Assembly: GCA_026707445.1 (NCBI GenBank)
Contig: JAPOWV010000013.1
Location: forward strand, 143,966 to 207,965
Length of the DNA stretch: 64,000 bases
DNA from: Gammaproteobacteria bacterium
Lineage (GTDB): Bacteria; Pseudomonadota; Gammaproteobacteria; Steroidobacterales; Foliamicaceae
Reading direction: 5' to 3'
Part shown: positions 1 through 8,584 of the stretch, piece by piece
Layout of the letters: each line of letters opens with the position of its first letter
Numbering within the stretch: the first letter of the stretch is position 1
Notes under the pieces: model-generated
Seen by the model: the letters and a program-made list of their open reading frames with translations, nothing else
The model's database searches: none
Told to the model about the DNA's origin: nothing
Made by a program: the position numbers and the translations under genes

Positions 1-156
1 CAGGTCCAGCGGTCCCTCGAAGGACTGCAGGAACACGCGCAGCGCTTCCGGCGGGATGAAGAGGTCGGCGGGCGCCTCCACGTACGGCTCGCCCGAGACG
101 ACCGCCAGGCTTGCCACCGCGGCGGGCTCTTCAAAAAGTTGCTGCTTATCGGCCAT
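1..156 (-). CDS. scpA: Segregation and condensation protein A, N-terminal part (runs off the left edge)
   Basis: Only the first 52 codons lie in the window, starting at the ATG at 154-156. After a variable acidic leader the reading frame enters the hallmark kleisin opening 'FEGPLDLL' (FEGPLDL visible), which begins nearly all ScpA proteins. ScpA is the kleisin bridging the SMC ATPase heads and works with ScpB in chromosome condensation. It lies 6 bp downstream of the mrp stop on the same strand, so the two are probably co-transcribed. No strong Shine-Dalgarno sequence is visible before the ATG. Identification rests on this short motif; the missing C-terminus cannot be judged. Confidence 0.75.
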   Translation of the reverse strand, partial: MADKQQLFEEPAAVASLAVVSGEPYVEAPADLFIPPEALRVFLQSFEGPLDL

Positions 157-162
157 TTTCGA

Positions 163-1215
163 TCAGTCGGACTCTACTACTATTTTAGGGAATGCCGTCT
201 TCGCGCCGCGCGCCATTCCCGCCAGGCGTGCGGCGGCGGCCCTCGACAGCGCCCGGTAATCGCCCCCCTGATCGGGCTCCGAAGGCGCCACCAGTCGTCC
301 ATCGTCCGTGGCCGCGCGCACACCCGCGGACAACGGGAGTTGCGCCAGCAGCGGCAGGTCGAATTCACCGGCAAGTCTCGCGCCTCCACCCTCGCCGAAC
401 AGCGCTTCGGCGTGGCCGCAATGCGGGCATACATGGGCGCTCATGTTTTCCACCACGCCCAGCACCGGCACGTTGACCTTGCGGAACATCGCGATGCCCT
501 TGCGGGCGTCGGCCACCGCCAGTTCCTGCGGCGTGGTCACGACCACCGCGCCGGCCAGCGGCACGCGTTGCGACAGCGTCAGCTGGATGTCACCGGTGCC
601 CGGCGGCATGTCCACGATCAGGTAATCCAGGTCCTTCCAGCGCGTCTGGCCAAGCAGTTGCATCAGAGCTTGCGTCACCATCGGGCCACGCCAGACGACC
701 GGGCTTCGCGTATCCACCAGAAAACCGATGGAACTGGCCTGCAGGCCGTGCGCCCGCAGGGGTTCGAAGCTCTTGCCGTCGGCGCTGCGGGGCCGTTCGC
801 CTTCCAGACCCAGCATCCGCGGCACGCTGGGACCGTAGATGTCCGCATCGAGGATCCCGACGGCGGCGCCGTCCATCGCCAGCCCGACGGCCAGGTTCGC
901 CGCCACCGTGGACTTGCCCACGCCGCCCTTGGCCGAAGCCACCGCGATGATGTTCCTAACCTGCTCAAGCCTCTGCACCTGCGGAGGAACCGCGTGCGCG
1001 GCGATCTTCGTTCGAACCACCACCTCTTCCACGGAAGTGGCTTCCCGGACCCGCGCGGTCAACTCTTCGACAAAACCGTCGCAGGGAAAACCCACGGTCA
1101 ACTCGACGGCGCGGTCTCCGTTTAGCGCGCGAACGTGGCCCCCGGCCTCGCCCAGCGTCAAACCGCCGAACGGAGCCTCCACTCCCAAAACCGCCGTTTC
1201 CAGATTCCGAGACAC
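163..1215 (-). CDS. apbC: Mrp/ApbC family Fe-S cluster carrier ATPase
   Basis: The protein is about 350 residues. An N-terminal DUF59/MIP18-like segment of about 80 residues is followed by a ParA/MinD-type P-loop, 'ASAKGGVGKST', near residue 95, a switch region 'DADIYGPSVPRMLG', and the Mrp signature 'DYLIVDMPPGTGD'. The paired Cys 'CPHCG' near residue 260 is where a [4Fe-4S] cluster is bound between two subunits. The family transfers Fe-S clusters to apo-proteins in the cytoplasm. The start chosen is the GTG at 1213-1215, preceded by a good GGGAGGA ribosome site; an ORF reading further upstream to 1284 lacks that support. The gene is followed by scpA. A nearby metG-mrp association is common in gammaproteobacteria, and metG is also in this window. 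Confidence 0.93.
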   Translation of the reverse strand: MSRNLETAVLGVEAPFGGLTLGEAGGHVRALNGDRAVELTVGFPCDGFVEELTARVREATSVEEVVVRTKIAAHAVPPQVQRLEQVRNIIAVASAKGGVGKSTVAANLAVGLAMDGAAVGILDADIYGPSVPRMLGLEGERPRSADGKSFEPLRAHGLQASSIGFLVDTRSPVVWRGPMVTQALMQLLGQTRWKDLDYLIVDMPPGTGDIQLTLSQRVPLAGAVVVTTPQELAVADARKGIAMFRKVNVPVLGVVENMSAHVCPHCGHAEALFGEGGGARLAGEFDLPLLAQLPLSAGVRAATDDGRLVAPSEPDQGGDYRALSRAAAARLAGMARGAKTAFPKIVVESD

Positions 1216-1299
1216 GCATCCTCCCGCAGAACTGGCCTGATTGTAAGTGCCGCCGAGGAATCCAGCGGCTAGACTTCGTTGCAACTGTCCGACTGCGCA

Positions 1300-2706
1300 A
1301 TGGAAACCACGAATTCACCGACGCACGATTCCGCGCGTGCCGATGGCGCTCTCCCGCAAAGCCTGCGCATGAACTTCGGCGCCGGCGCGATGGGCATGGC
1401 CGTCATCCTGAACACGATGGGCGGCGTCTTCCCCCCGTTCATGACCAACTTTCTGGGGATAGGCGCGGGAGCGGCGGCAACCCTGCTGCTGGTCTCCAAG
1501 CTGTACGACATGGTGACCGACCCGCTTATGGGCGTAATCAGCGATCGGGCGTCGACGCGGTGGGGTCGCCGCCGACCGTTCCTCGTGCTGGGGGGCGCCA
1601 TCAGCGCCATCGGACTGGTGCTCGTCTTCAATCCTCCGGCTATCGGCAGTCAGGCGTGGCTCATCGCCTTTGTGCTGGGGGCGTTGCTGGTCACCTACAC
1701 CGGCTACACGGTATTCAATATTCCGTACATGGCCATGCCGGCGGAGATGACCGGCAGCTACCACGAGCGCACGACGCTGATGTCGCATCGGGTCGTCTTC
1801 CTCAATATCGGCGCGCTGATCGCGGTGTCCGCGTTCGCGATCGTCCAATGGCTGGGAAACGACCGGGCCGCTCACGGAACCATGGGCCTGGCGTTCGCGA
1901 TGCTCATATTCCTGGGGTCCGCCTATTGCTTCTTCGGTACGGCGGCGGCGAGACAGACTTTCCAGAAGGAGCATGCCCATTCGATCGGGACGCAAATCCG
2001 GACCGCCTTCGGCAACAGGCCGCTTATGCTTCTGCTCGGGGCCAAGTTCTGCCAGTTGCTGGGCGTGTCGCTCTCGAGCGCGACGGGGGTCTATTTCAAG
2101 GTCGTGATCCTCGGACTCAGCTACCAGCTCACGACCCTGTATCTCTATACCAGCAGCCTGGTCATCATTGCTTTCATTCCCGTCTGGAACATGGCTTCCC
2201 GCAGGTACGGCAAACGCCTTACCTACATGGCTGCCAGCGCCGGCTACGCGCTGGTGACGCTGACCTGGCTGCTGGCGACGGCGGACGATCCGCTTTCGTA
2301 TGTCTTCATCCGCGCGGTACTGCTCGGTATCTGCGCCAGCGGCATCCTGATACTGGGCGCGGCCCTGCTGCCGGACGCCGTGGAGTACGACTACCTCAAG
2401 ACGGGAATGCGCCGGGAGGGCACCCTGTCGTCCTTCTATTCGACCGTTGAAAAACTGGCGTTCGCAGTCGGCCCGGCGCTGGCGCTCTATTTCCTGGGCT
2501 GGTTCGGCTACCAGGCCGGCACGGAAGGCATGCGGATCGAGCAGCCGCAAAGCGCAATCATCGCAATCTATATCGGCGCGGGCCTGACTCCGGCCGCGCT
2601 GTACGGACTCAGCCTTGTCTTTCTGTTCAAATACGACCTATCGGAAGACCGGCTCGAGGCGCTGCGCGGCCGCCCGCCCGGTTCCATTCCCGAGCCGAGC
2701 GGCTAA
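1300..2706 (+). CDS. GPH-family (MelB-like) sugar/cation symporter, copy 1
   Basis: A 468-residue, twelve-helix major facilitator of the glycoside-pentoside-hexuronide:cation symporter type. Family marks are the early 'KLYDMVTDPLMGVISD' loop (Asp residues on helix II bind the coupling cation in MelB), the cytoplasmic 'RWGRRRPFL' loop, and 'DAVEYDYLKTGMRREG' late in the protein. It probably imports a glycoside or related small solute with Na+ or H+; the substrate cannot be read from the sequence. The ATG at 1300 is preferred over an in-frame TTG at 1279. The next gene is a close paralogue with the same motifs 27 bp downstream, indicating a tandem duplication. The pair leads into a TonB receptor and catabolic genes. 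Confidence 0.85.
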   Translation: METTNSPTHDSARADGALPQSLRMNFGAGAMGMAVILNTMGGVFPPFMTNFLGIGAGAAATLLLVSKLYDMVTDPLMGVISDRASTRWGRRRPFLVLGGAISAIGLVLVFNPPAIGSQAWLIAFVLGALLVTYTGYTVFNIPYMAMPAEMTGSYHERTTLMSHRVVFLNIGALIAVSAFAIVQWLGNDRAAHGTMGLAFAMLIFLGSAYCFFGTAAARQTFQKEHAHSIGTQIRTAFGNRPLMLLLGAKFCQLLGVSLSSATGVYFKVVILGLSYQLTTLYLYTSSLVIIAFIPVWNMASRRYGKRLTYMAASAGYALVTLTWLLATADDPLSYVFIRAVLLGICASGILILGAALLPDAVEYDYLKTGMRREGTLSSFYSTVEKLAFAVGPALALYFLGWFGYQAGTEGMRIEQPQSAIIAIYIGAGLTPAALYGLSLVFLFKYDLSEDRLEALRGRPPGSIPEPSG

Positions 2707-2733
2707 ACTGCCCACCACGGTCAGGGGGGAGTC

Positions 2734-4140
2734 ATGACAGTACAAGAGGACGCAAACCCTTCGCCCGCGCCTGAAGCGACCGGAGCAGCGGACGCAGTCT
2801 CAAGGGGACTGCGTATCAACTTCGGCGCCGGGGCGCTGGGCATGGCGGTCGTCCTGAATACGCCAGCCGGCATCCTCGCGCCCTTCATGACCAACTTTCT
2901 GGGGATAGGCGCCGCCACCGTGGCCACCCTGCTGCTGGCCTCGAAGCTCTACGACGTGGTCACCGATCCCCTGATGGGGATCATCAGCGACCGCACCCGA
3001 AGCCGCTGGGGCCGCCGACGCCCGTTCCTTTTCCTTGGCGGGCTAATCGCCGCCGCGGGCTTCGCGCTGGCGTTCAATCCGCCGGAGTACGCCGGCCAGA
3101 CGCCGCTGATCGCCTTCATGCTCGCAGCGCTGCTCCTGACCTATACCGGCTACACCGTCTTCAATATTCCGTACCTGGCGATGCCCGCCGAAATGACGGA
3201 CAGCTATCACGTGCGGACTTCGCTCATGGCCCACCGGATCGCGTTCGTCAACGTCGGCGGGCTGATCTCGGTCTTTTCGTTCGCGCTGGTCGAGTATCTG
3301 GGCAACGATCGCGGCGCGCACGGCACCATGGCCTGGATCTATGCGGTAGTCATTGTCGTGGCGTCCGTTTACTGCTTCTTCGGCACCGGATCGGCAAGAC
3401 AGACCGCGATCACCGAACACCGGTACCCGATCGGGACGCAGATCAGGACGGCTTTCGACAACCGGCCGCTCCTGTTGCTGCTGGGCGCCAAGCTCGGTCA
3501 GCTGCTGGGGCTGGCGACGGCCGGCGTGACCGGCGTTTATTTCAAGGTCGTGATCCTGGGAATGAGTTACACGCTCACGACCGTCTACCTCGTCACGATC
3601 ACGGTCGTCATCATCCTGGTTCTCCCGCTCTGGAGTCGAGCCTCGAGGAAATACGGCAAACGTTCGATCTACATGCTCTGCACGGCGGGCTATGCCCTCG
3701 TGACGGCCTCCTGGCTGCTCGCCACGGCCCAGGATCCCCTGTCCTACGTTTTCGTCCGCGCCGTCTTCCTGGGCCTGTTCGGCAGCGGCGTGCTGGTGAT
3801 GGGTCCGTCGCTGCTGCCCGATGCCGTGGAGTATGACTACCTGAAGACGGGCATGCGCCGGGAGGCCACGATTTCGGCCTTCTATACGACCGTCGAGAAG
3901 TTCTCCTTTGCGATCGGGCCGGCGCTTGCGCTCTATATCCTGGGCTGGTTCGGCTACCAGGCCGGCACCGGGGGAATGCAGGCCGAACAACCCGCCAGCG
4001 CAATCACGGCGATTTACATCGGCGCGGGCCTGGTGCCGGCCGCCCTTTACGGGCTCAGCCTCATATTCCTGTTCAAGTACGACCTCTCGGAAGAAAAGCT
4101 AAAGGCGGCGCGGGCGGCTTCGGGGGCAGCGGGTCGATAG
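2734..4140 (+). CDS. GPH-family (MelB-like) sugar/cation symporter, copy 2
   Basis: This 468-residue inner-membrane symporter is paralogous to the gene just upstream. The two share the 'FGAGA/LGMAVxLNT' opening, 'PFMTNFLGIGA', the 'KLYDVVTDPLMGIISD' cation-site loop, 'RWGRRRPF' and 'DYLKTGMRRE', and the similarity continues to the end. The first ~25 residues and the C-terminal tails differ. A strong ribosome site (AGGGGGAG) sits 6-7 bases before the ATG. Spacing to copy 1 suggests one transcript. Keeping both copies intact suggests that they differ in substrate or expression. The function assignment is to family level only. Confidence 0.85.
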   Translation: MTVQEDANPSPAPEATGAADAVSRGLRINFGAGALGMAVVLNTPAGILAPFMTNFLGIGAATVATLLLASKLYDVVTDPLMGIISDRTRSRWGRRRPFLFLGGLIAAAGFALAFNPPEYAGQTPLIAFMLAALLLTYTGYTVFNIPYLAMPAEMTDSYHVRTSLMAHRIAFVNVGGLISVFSFALVEYLGNDRGAHGTMAWIYAVVIVVASVYCFFGTGSARQTAITEHRYPIGTQIRTAFDNRPLLLLLGAKLGQLLGLATAGVTGVYFKVVILGMSYTLTTVYLVTITVVIILVLPLWSRASRKYGKRSIYMLCTAGYALVTASWLLATAQDPLSYVFVRAVFLGLFGSGVLVMGPSLLPDAVEYDYLKTGMRREATISAFYTTVEKFSFAIGPALALYILGWFGYQAGTGGMQAEQPASAITAIYIGAGLVPAALYGLSLIFLFKYDLSEEKLKAARAASGAAGR

Positions 4141-4292
4141 GGCGGCTCGGGAGCGTCTGATAAGATCATGGACGGGCGTTGCGCTCGTCGCGGCTTCGGG
4201 ACATTGGGGACTTTGCGTCGCGGCGATGCAAACGATTCACTAATGAGCCGGCCGGATTGGACGCCGGCCGGGTCCCCGGCGGGAGACCCCCC

Positions 4293-6698
4293 ATGAGAAC
4301 GCTTACTTCGAGAGCTGTACTGGCAGCTATCTCTCTGGCGCTTTTGCCTATCGGCGCCATCCAGACCCCGGCGGCGGCCCAGGAGGCCGTCCTGGAAGAA
4401 ATCATCGTCACGGCCCGCAAGCGCGAGGAGAGCCTTTTCGATATTCCGGTCGCGATCACGGCCATTACCGGAGAGCAGATCGAGAATTTCGGCCTCACCG
4501 ACCTGCAGGACGTGGCCAAGATCGTGCCCGGCCTGACCTTCGACCGCTCGGTCACGCAGAATGACTACGCCCCGGCCCTGCGCGGCCTGCAGGCGGAACA
4601 GGGCCGCAACAGCGTCGGCCTGCTGATCGATGACATCGATATTTCATCGCAGAACGTCCAGGTGGCCGGAGGCGGGAGCCTCGCGCGCCTGCGGCTGGTG
4701 GACGTAGAGCGGATCGAGGTCGTCAAGGGCCCGCAGGCGGCCCTCTACGGACGCTCGGCATTCGGCGGCGCGGTGAATTACATCACCAAGCGCCCGAGCC
4801 TCGACGAATACGACCTGAAGGCCGCTCTCGAGGCGCACAGCGAGTCCGGCCAGGAGGTCAGGGTGTCCGCCGGGGCTCCGGTGGTCGAAGACGCATTCGG
4901 CGTGCGAGTCAACGCCTACTGGTTCGATGAGCGGGGTTCCTACAGGAACACGGTGTCCGACGACTATGTGGGCGGCGGCGACGGTATGGGCATTTCAGCC
5001 GCGTTTCTGCTCCAGGCGAACGAAAACCTGTCCGTTTACGGACGGCTGGAATACTCCGACGAGAGCTACGCGCCCCAGGCCGCGTTCGTCATCAACGGCA
5101 ATACCGACGTGAATCTCACAGGAGGAGCGGAAATCGTGCTCAACAGGGCAACCACGCGGATCTTTTCGGGACCGCTGGTGGACGGCCCGATCGGTTTCGA
5201 CATCAATCACCGCACCGGCGAGGACTACAAGGGCATGGACGTCGAGTATTTCCGCGCCACGGTCATCTCCGACTGGGACGCCGGCAGCTTCGGGCTCAAG
5301 TCGCTGACCAGCTGGGTGGAATCCAACGACGACATCTTCCAGGACAACGATTTCGTCAGCGGATCCGTCAATGGCGTGGTGACGGGGGCGTTCCAGGAGA
5401 CCGAACGAATCAATGACACGACCCAGTTCAGCCAGGAGGTACGGATCTACTCGCAGACGGACAGCCGTCTGCAGTGGCTCCTGGGCGCCTTGTACTGGAA
5501 AGAGGACGTGGACCAGTTCGGCAGCAACGATACGGGCCTGGCGCTTGGGCCGATACTGGATTCCGACGTCCACGCCTTCTACGACACGCGCGACGGCGAG
5601 GGCCGCAACGTCAGCCGCTACACGGACCACCAGTCGGTTTTCGCCTGGTCGGAATATGCGCTTACCGAACAATTGTTCGTTTCCGCCGAAGTCCGCTACA
5701 CGGACGAGGAGATACAGCACATGCTGGACTTCGATCCGCCGTTCAATTTCTTCTTCGGCGTGATCTCGCTGGGTGGCGTAGCGCCGCCGATACTGAGCTC
5801 GTTCGGCATGGTCACGGGCATCCACTCCGAAACGATCACCGAGAAGTACACGATTCCCCGGGTCGCGCTCAGCTATCGGCCGAACGATAACCTGAACCTT
5901 TACGGGGCGATCGGAAAGGGCGTCAAACCCTCCGGTTTCCAGGACGGCGCGGTCTTCTCGCTCGACCGGCCCTTCGACCGGGAATCGCTGTGGTCGTATG
6001 AAGTGGGCGCCAAGGCCCTGCTGATGGGCGGCGCGCTGGCCGTCAACGCCGCCGCCTTCTTCCAGGACTATACGGACCAGCAGGTCTCGTCGCAGATCTT
6101 CAACGAAGAAGCACAACAGTTGCAGCCGGTGATCGAGAACGCCGGTAAATCGACGATCTGGGGTCTTGAGTTCGAGGCGAACTGGCGCGCCACCGAAGAA
6201 CTGACCCTGTCCGGCGCTTACACCTACATCAACGGCGAGTTCGACAATTTCCGGGTGGTTTCGACCAGCGCATCGCGGATCGGCGAGAGCGGCTGCGGCG
6301 AATTCCTGGACTTCGCCCGGCCGGCCTGTCTCCTGATCAAGGATGGCAACCGGCCGGCCGATCTGCCCGAGCATCAGCTCAATTTCAACGGTAACTACAC
6401 GGCCAGCCTGAACGCCAATTGGGACTGGTTTGCCGACCTCAGCGCGCGCCACACGTCCGAGCGCTTCGTGTCTTCCGCCAATGTCGCGACGCAAGACGCT
6501 TACTGGCGGGTGGACGGCCAGCTCGGAGTCCGCAGCGAGAGCGTGCGCGCCGCGCTGTACGTGGATAACCTGCTGGATGACGACACCGTGACCGATGGCA
6601 ACCTCTACGTGGACTTCTTCAACGGGTTCGCGCCGTCCGGCTTCGGCTACCGTCCGATCCCGCGCATGGTGGGTCTGCGCGTCAGCTACAGCATGTAA
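4293..6698 (+). CDS. TonB-dependent outer-membrane receptor
   Basis: The protein is 801 residues: a Sec signal peptide ending near 'PAAAQ' (about residue 29), a TonB box/plug start 'EEIIVTARKREES', a plug domain to about residue 170 ('VKGPQAALYGRSAFGGAVN'), then a long beta-barrel ending in an aromatic C-terminal strand ('GLRVSYSM'), as expected for BamA insertion. It imports a substrate across the outer membrane using TonB energy. The start is the ATG at 4293 with GGGAG about 7 bases upstream; an ORF extending back to 4179 would bury the signal peptide. It follows two inner-membrane symporters and precedes a PhyH oxygenase and a hydrolase. An organic nutrient is therefore more likely than a siderophore, which is inference from context. 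Confidence 0.9.
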   Translation: MRTLTSRAVLAAISLALLPIGAIQTPAAAQEAVLEEIIVTARKREESLFDIPVAITAITGEQIENFGLTDLQDVAKIVPGLTFDRSVTQNDYAPALRGLQAEQGRNSVGLLIDDIDISSQNVQVAGGGSLARLRLVDVERIEVVKGPQAALYGRSAFGGAVNYITKRPSLDEYDLKAALEAHSESGQEVRVSAGAPVVEDAFGVRVNAYWFDERGSYRNTVSDDYVGGGDGMGISAAFLLQANENLSVYGRLEYSDESYAPQAAFVINGNTDVNLTGGAEIVLNRATTRIFSGPLVDGPIGFDINHRTGEDYKGMDVEYFRATVISDWDAGSFGLKSLTSWVESNDDIFQDNDFVSGSVNGVVTGAFQETERINDTTQFSQEVRIYSQTDSRLQWLLGALYWKEDVDQFGSNDTGLALGPILDSDVHAFYDTRDGEGRNVSRYTDHQSVFAWSEYALTEQLFVSAEVRYTDEEIQHMLDFDPPFNFFFGVISLGGVAPPILSSFGMVTGIHSETITEKYTIPRVALSYRPNDNLNLYGAIGKGVKPSGFQDGAVFSLDRPFDRESLWSYEVGAKALLMGGALAVNAAAFFQDYTDQQVSSQIFNEEAQQLQPVIENAGKSTIWGLEFEANWRATEELTLSGAYTYINGEFDNFRVVSTSASRIGESGCGEFLDFARPACLLIKDGNRPADLPEHQLNFNGNYTASLNANWDWFADLSARHTSERFVSSANVATQDAYWRVDGQLGVRSESVRAALYVDNLLDDDTVTDGNLYVDFFNGFAPSGFGYRPIPRMVGLRVSYSM

Positions 6699-6708
6699 GG
6701 ACCACGAC

Positions 6709-7572
6709 GTGCATCCGAAGGTAACGCGGGAAATCATCGACGCCTACACGGAAGTAGGCGTGGCCCACGTGCCGGGCGTTTTTGCGCAGGATTGGGTCGA
6801 ACGGATGACCCGCGTGATCGATTCCGTCGTCGCCGGACTGCGCGACGGGTCGATGGCCTTCGGACCCCACGAGACCATGCGCGACGTGGAATTCGAGGAC
6901 CACGACGGCTACGTCCGGCTGGTCAACGCTTACTGGCGGGTTCCCGAGATGCAGGAACTGGTCGAGGAATGCGATTGCGCCGAGATCGTGGCCGACGTTA
7001 TCGGCTCCGACGAAATGCGCGCGTGGGTGGACGGCACCTTCCTGAAAGAAGGCAACGCGGAGGAAACGGCCACGCCCTGGCACAACGACGAGTGCCTGTT
7101 TCCTTTCAGCGGCGAACACAGCCCGTCGATGTGGGTGGCTCTGACCGACATGGGCCCCGACAATGCGCCTCTGCTTACCCTCGCCGGCTCCAACAAGGAC
7201 CCCCATCGTTACGTGAGTTCCTGGGCGCTTGAGGGCGTCGAGGCGCCGCCCAATTTCCATCCCTGGTCGGAACTGCTGGAGCGGGTTGCCGCGCCGGACG
7301 CGGACATCCGCGTGTGGGAAGCGCGGGCGGGCGACATGCTGATCATCCACCCGAAGACGATCCACGCCTCGAAACCGCGCACGGCCGGCTACGCGGGCCG
7401 CCGTCTCGGGTTCTCGCTGCGTTGGATCGGCAGCGACATCCGCTACCAGTTCAATCCGACGGCCCGGAAAAACCCGTTCGAGGGCAGCGAACTGCTGAAA
7501 GAGGGCGAACGCCTTCCCGATTCGGTCATGCCCGTGACCTGGCGGCGGGCACCGCGAAAGAAAGCCGCCTGA
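6709..7572 (+). CDS. Phytanoyl-CoA dioxygenase (PhyH)-family Fe(II)/2-oxoglutarate oxygenase
   Basis: A 287-residue cytoplasmic protein with the PhyH double-stranded beta-helix. The facial triad is visible as H125-x-D127 in 'PWHNDECLFPF' and a distal His in 'TIHASKPR' (about residue 219), followed by the basic 2-oxoglutarate-binding stretch ending in 'GFSLRWIG'. Such enzymes hydroxylate or demethylate small organic substrates, using O2 and 2-oxoglutarate. The start is the GTG at 6709, preceded by AAGGA with a 7-base gap. Longer in-frame readings overlap the receptor gene and look non-coding. The gene begins 10 bp after the TonB receptor and ends 26 bp before an alpha/beta hydrolase. The three probably process one imported compound. 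Confidence 0.87.
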   Translation: MHPKVTREIIDAYTEVGVAHVPGVFAQDWVERMTRVIDSVVAGLRDGSMAFGPHETMRDVEFEDHDGYVRLVNAYWRVPEMQELVEECDCAEIVADVIGSDEMRAWVDGTFLKEGNAEETATPWHNDECLFPFSGEHSPSMWVALTDMGPDNAPLLTLAGSNKDPHRYVSSWALEGVEAPPNFHPWSELLERVAAPDADIRVWEARAGDMLIIHPKTIHASKPRTAGYAGRRLGFSLRWIGSDIRYQFNPTARKNPFEGSELLKEGERLPDSVMPVTWRRAPRKKAA

Positions 7573-7598
7573 GTGTATTGCCGGCAGAATCGCCCGGC

Positions 7599-8414
7599 AT
7601 GACCATCCGCCGCACGCTCGTCGAGACACCGTCGGGCTTCGTCCACGTCCGGGCCGCCGGCTCCGGTTCTCCGATCCTGCTTCTGCACTGGACCCCGGCG
7701 TCCAGTCGCCAATACGTGCCCGTACTCAACAAACTCGGCGATTCGGGATTCGCCGGCTACGCACCGGACAACATGGGCTACGGCCAGTCGGACCCGCGCC
7801 CCGCCCCATGGTTGGTGAAGGACTATGCCGACAACATCGCCGCGGTAATGGACGGACTGGGGCTCGAATCCGCGGCCGTGGTGGGCGGCCATGTTTCCTC
7901 CGAATTCGCGGTCGAGCTGTCGCTGCGCCATCCCGAGCGTGTAACGCACCTGGTGCTCGACGGCTGCCCGGTCTGGGACCGCGCCTTCCGCGACGAGGTG
8001 CTCAGCGTGTCCCGGCAGCCGGCGCCGGAATGGTCGGAGGACGGCGCTCATATCGCCTGGGTCTGGGAGCGGTCGCTGTGGTTGCAGCGCATGTGGGACT
8101 CGAAATTCGAACTGGACGACGAGGGCGCGGCCCTGCTCCGCAACGCGGTCATCGACAGCATGCTGGCGCAGCAGATGGACGACGCGACGGAGGCGCTGCG
8201 GGAATACGAGATGGGGGACGCGCTGGCGAAGGTCCGCGTTCCCACGCTGGCGCTCACTGCCGAGACGGACCCCCTGAACAATTGCCATGAAAAGGTGCTG
8301 GCGCTGGTCAAGGGCTCGGTGGGACACACCTTCGCGGGCGGCCATCCGCATCACTATCCGGAAAAGGCCGGCGAGTACCTGGACGTTATTCTGAAGTTTC
8401 TTCGGAGCGGCTGA
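7599..8414 (+). CDS. Alpha/beta-fold hydrolase with His at the nucleophile elbow
   Basis: A 271-residue protein with the oxyanion-loop region 'LLHWTPASSRQY', the strand-elbow-helix 'VVGGHVSSEFAVELSLRHPERV' region (98 is the elbow position) and a late His cluster 'GGHPHHYPEKAGEYL' (His249) at the position of the catalytic His. Aligned to the usual G-x-S-x-G elbow, residue 98 is His rather than Ser, Cys or Asp. Either chemistry is unusual or the active site has moved, for example to a neighbouring Ser. The ATG at 7599 is used, because the upstream in-frame extension overlaps the PhyH gene. No signal peptide is seen, so it is cytoplasmic. A second hydrolase with the same change lies at 58399-59352, also beside a 2OG oxygenase. 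Confidence 0.82.
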   Translation: MTIRRTLVETPSGFVHVRAAGSGSPILLLHWTPASSRQYVPVLNKLGDSGFAGYAPDNMGYGQSDPRPAPWLVKDYADNIAAVMDGLGLESAAVVGGHVSSEFAVELSLRHPERVTHLVLDGCPVWDRAFRDEVLSVSRQPAPEWSEDGAHIAWVWERSLWLQRMWDSKFELDDEGAALLRNAVIDSMLAQQMDDATEALREYEMGDALAKVRVPTLALTAETDPLNNCHEKVLALVKGSVGHTFAGGHPHHYPEKAGEYLDVILKFLRSG

Positions 8415-8424
8415 AGAGTCCCTC

Positions 8425-8571
8425 GCGCGCTCCTGCCCCATTCCCTCTGGAGCCACTTCGCGACGCTCCTGCCGGAAGAAGGCAGGCTGCTGCGGCCCTT
8501 CGCACGTTCCTGCCCCATTCCCTCTGGAGCCACTTCGCGACGCTCCTGCCGGGAATGGGGCAGGAACGCGC
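8425..8571. repeat. Intergenic inverted/direct repeat element, copy 1
   Basis: The outer ends, 8425-8444 and 8552-8571, are inverted copies of about 20 bp with one mismatch. A perfect 45-bp direct repeat occurs at 8431-8475 and 8508-8552. The second copy also forms a 15-bp-arm hairpin (8507-8521 against 8552-8566). The element lies between convergent genes, a hydrolase and bolA, so it could act as a bidirectional terminator. It shares words (CGACGCTCC, then ATGGGGC, then an AAC-CGC ending) with the element at 56112-56221, suggesting a dispersed REP/MITE-like family. Confidence 0.75.
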
Positions 8572-8584
8572 TTTAGTGGGCGCT

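Noticed and set aside
6595..6708. Upstream extension of the PhyH gene into the TonB receptor
   Set aside because: The extra residues overlap coding sequence in another frame, and the GTG at 6709 has a proper ribosome site.
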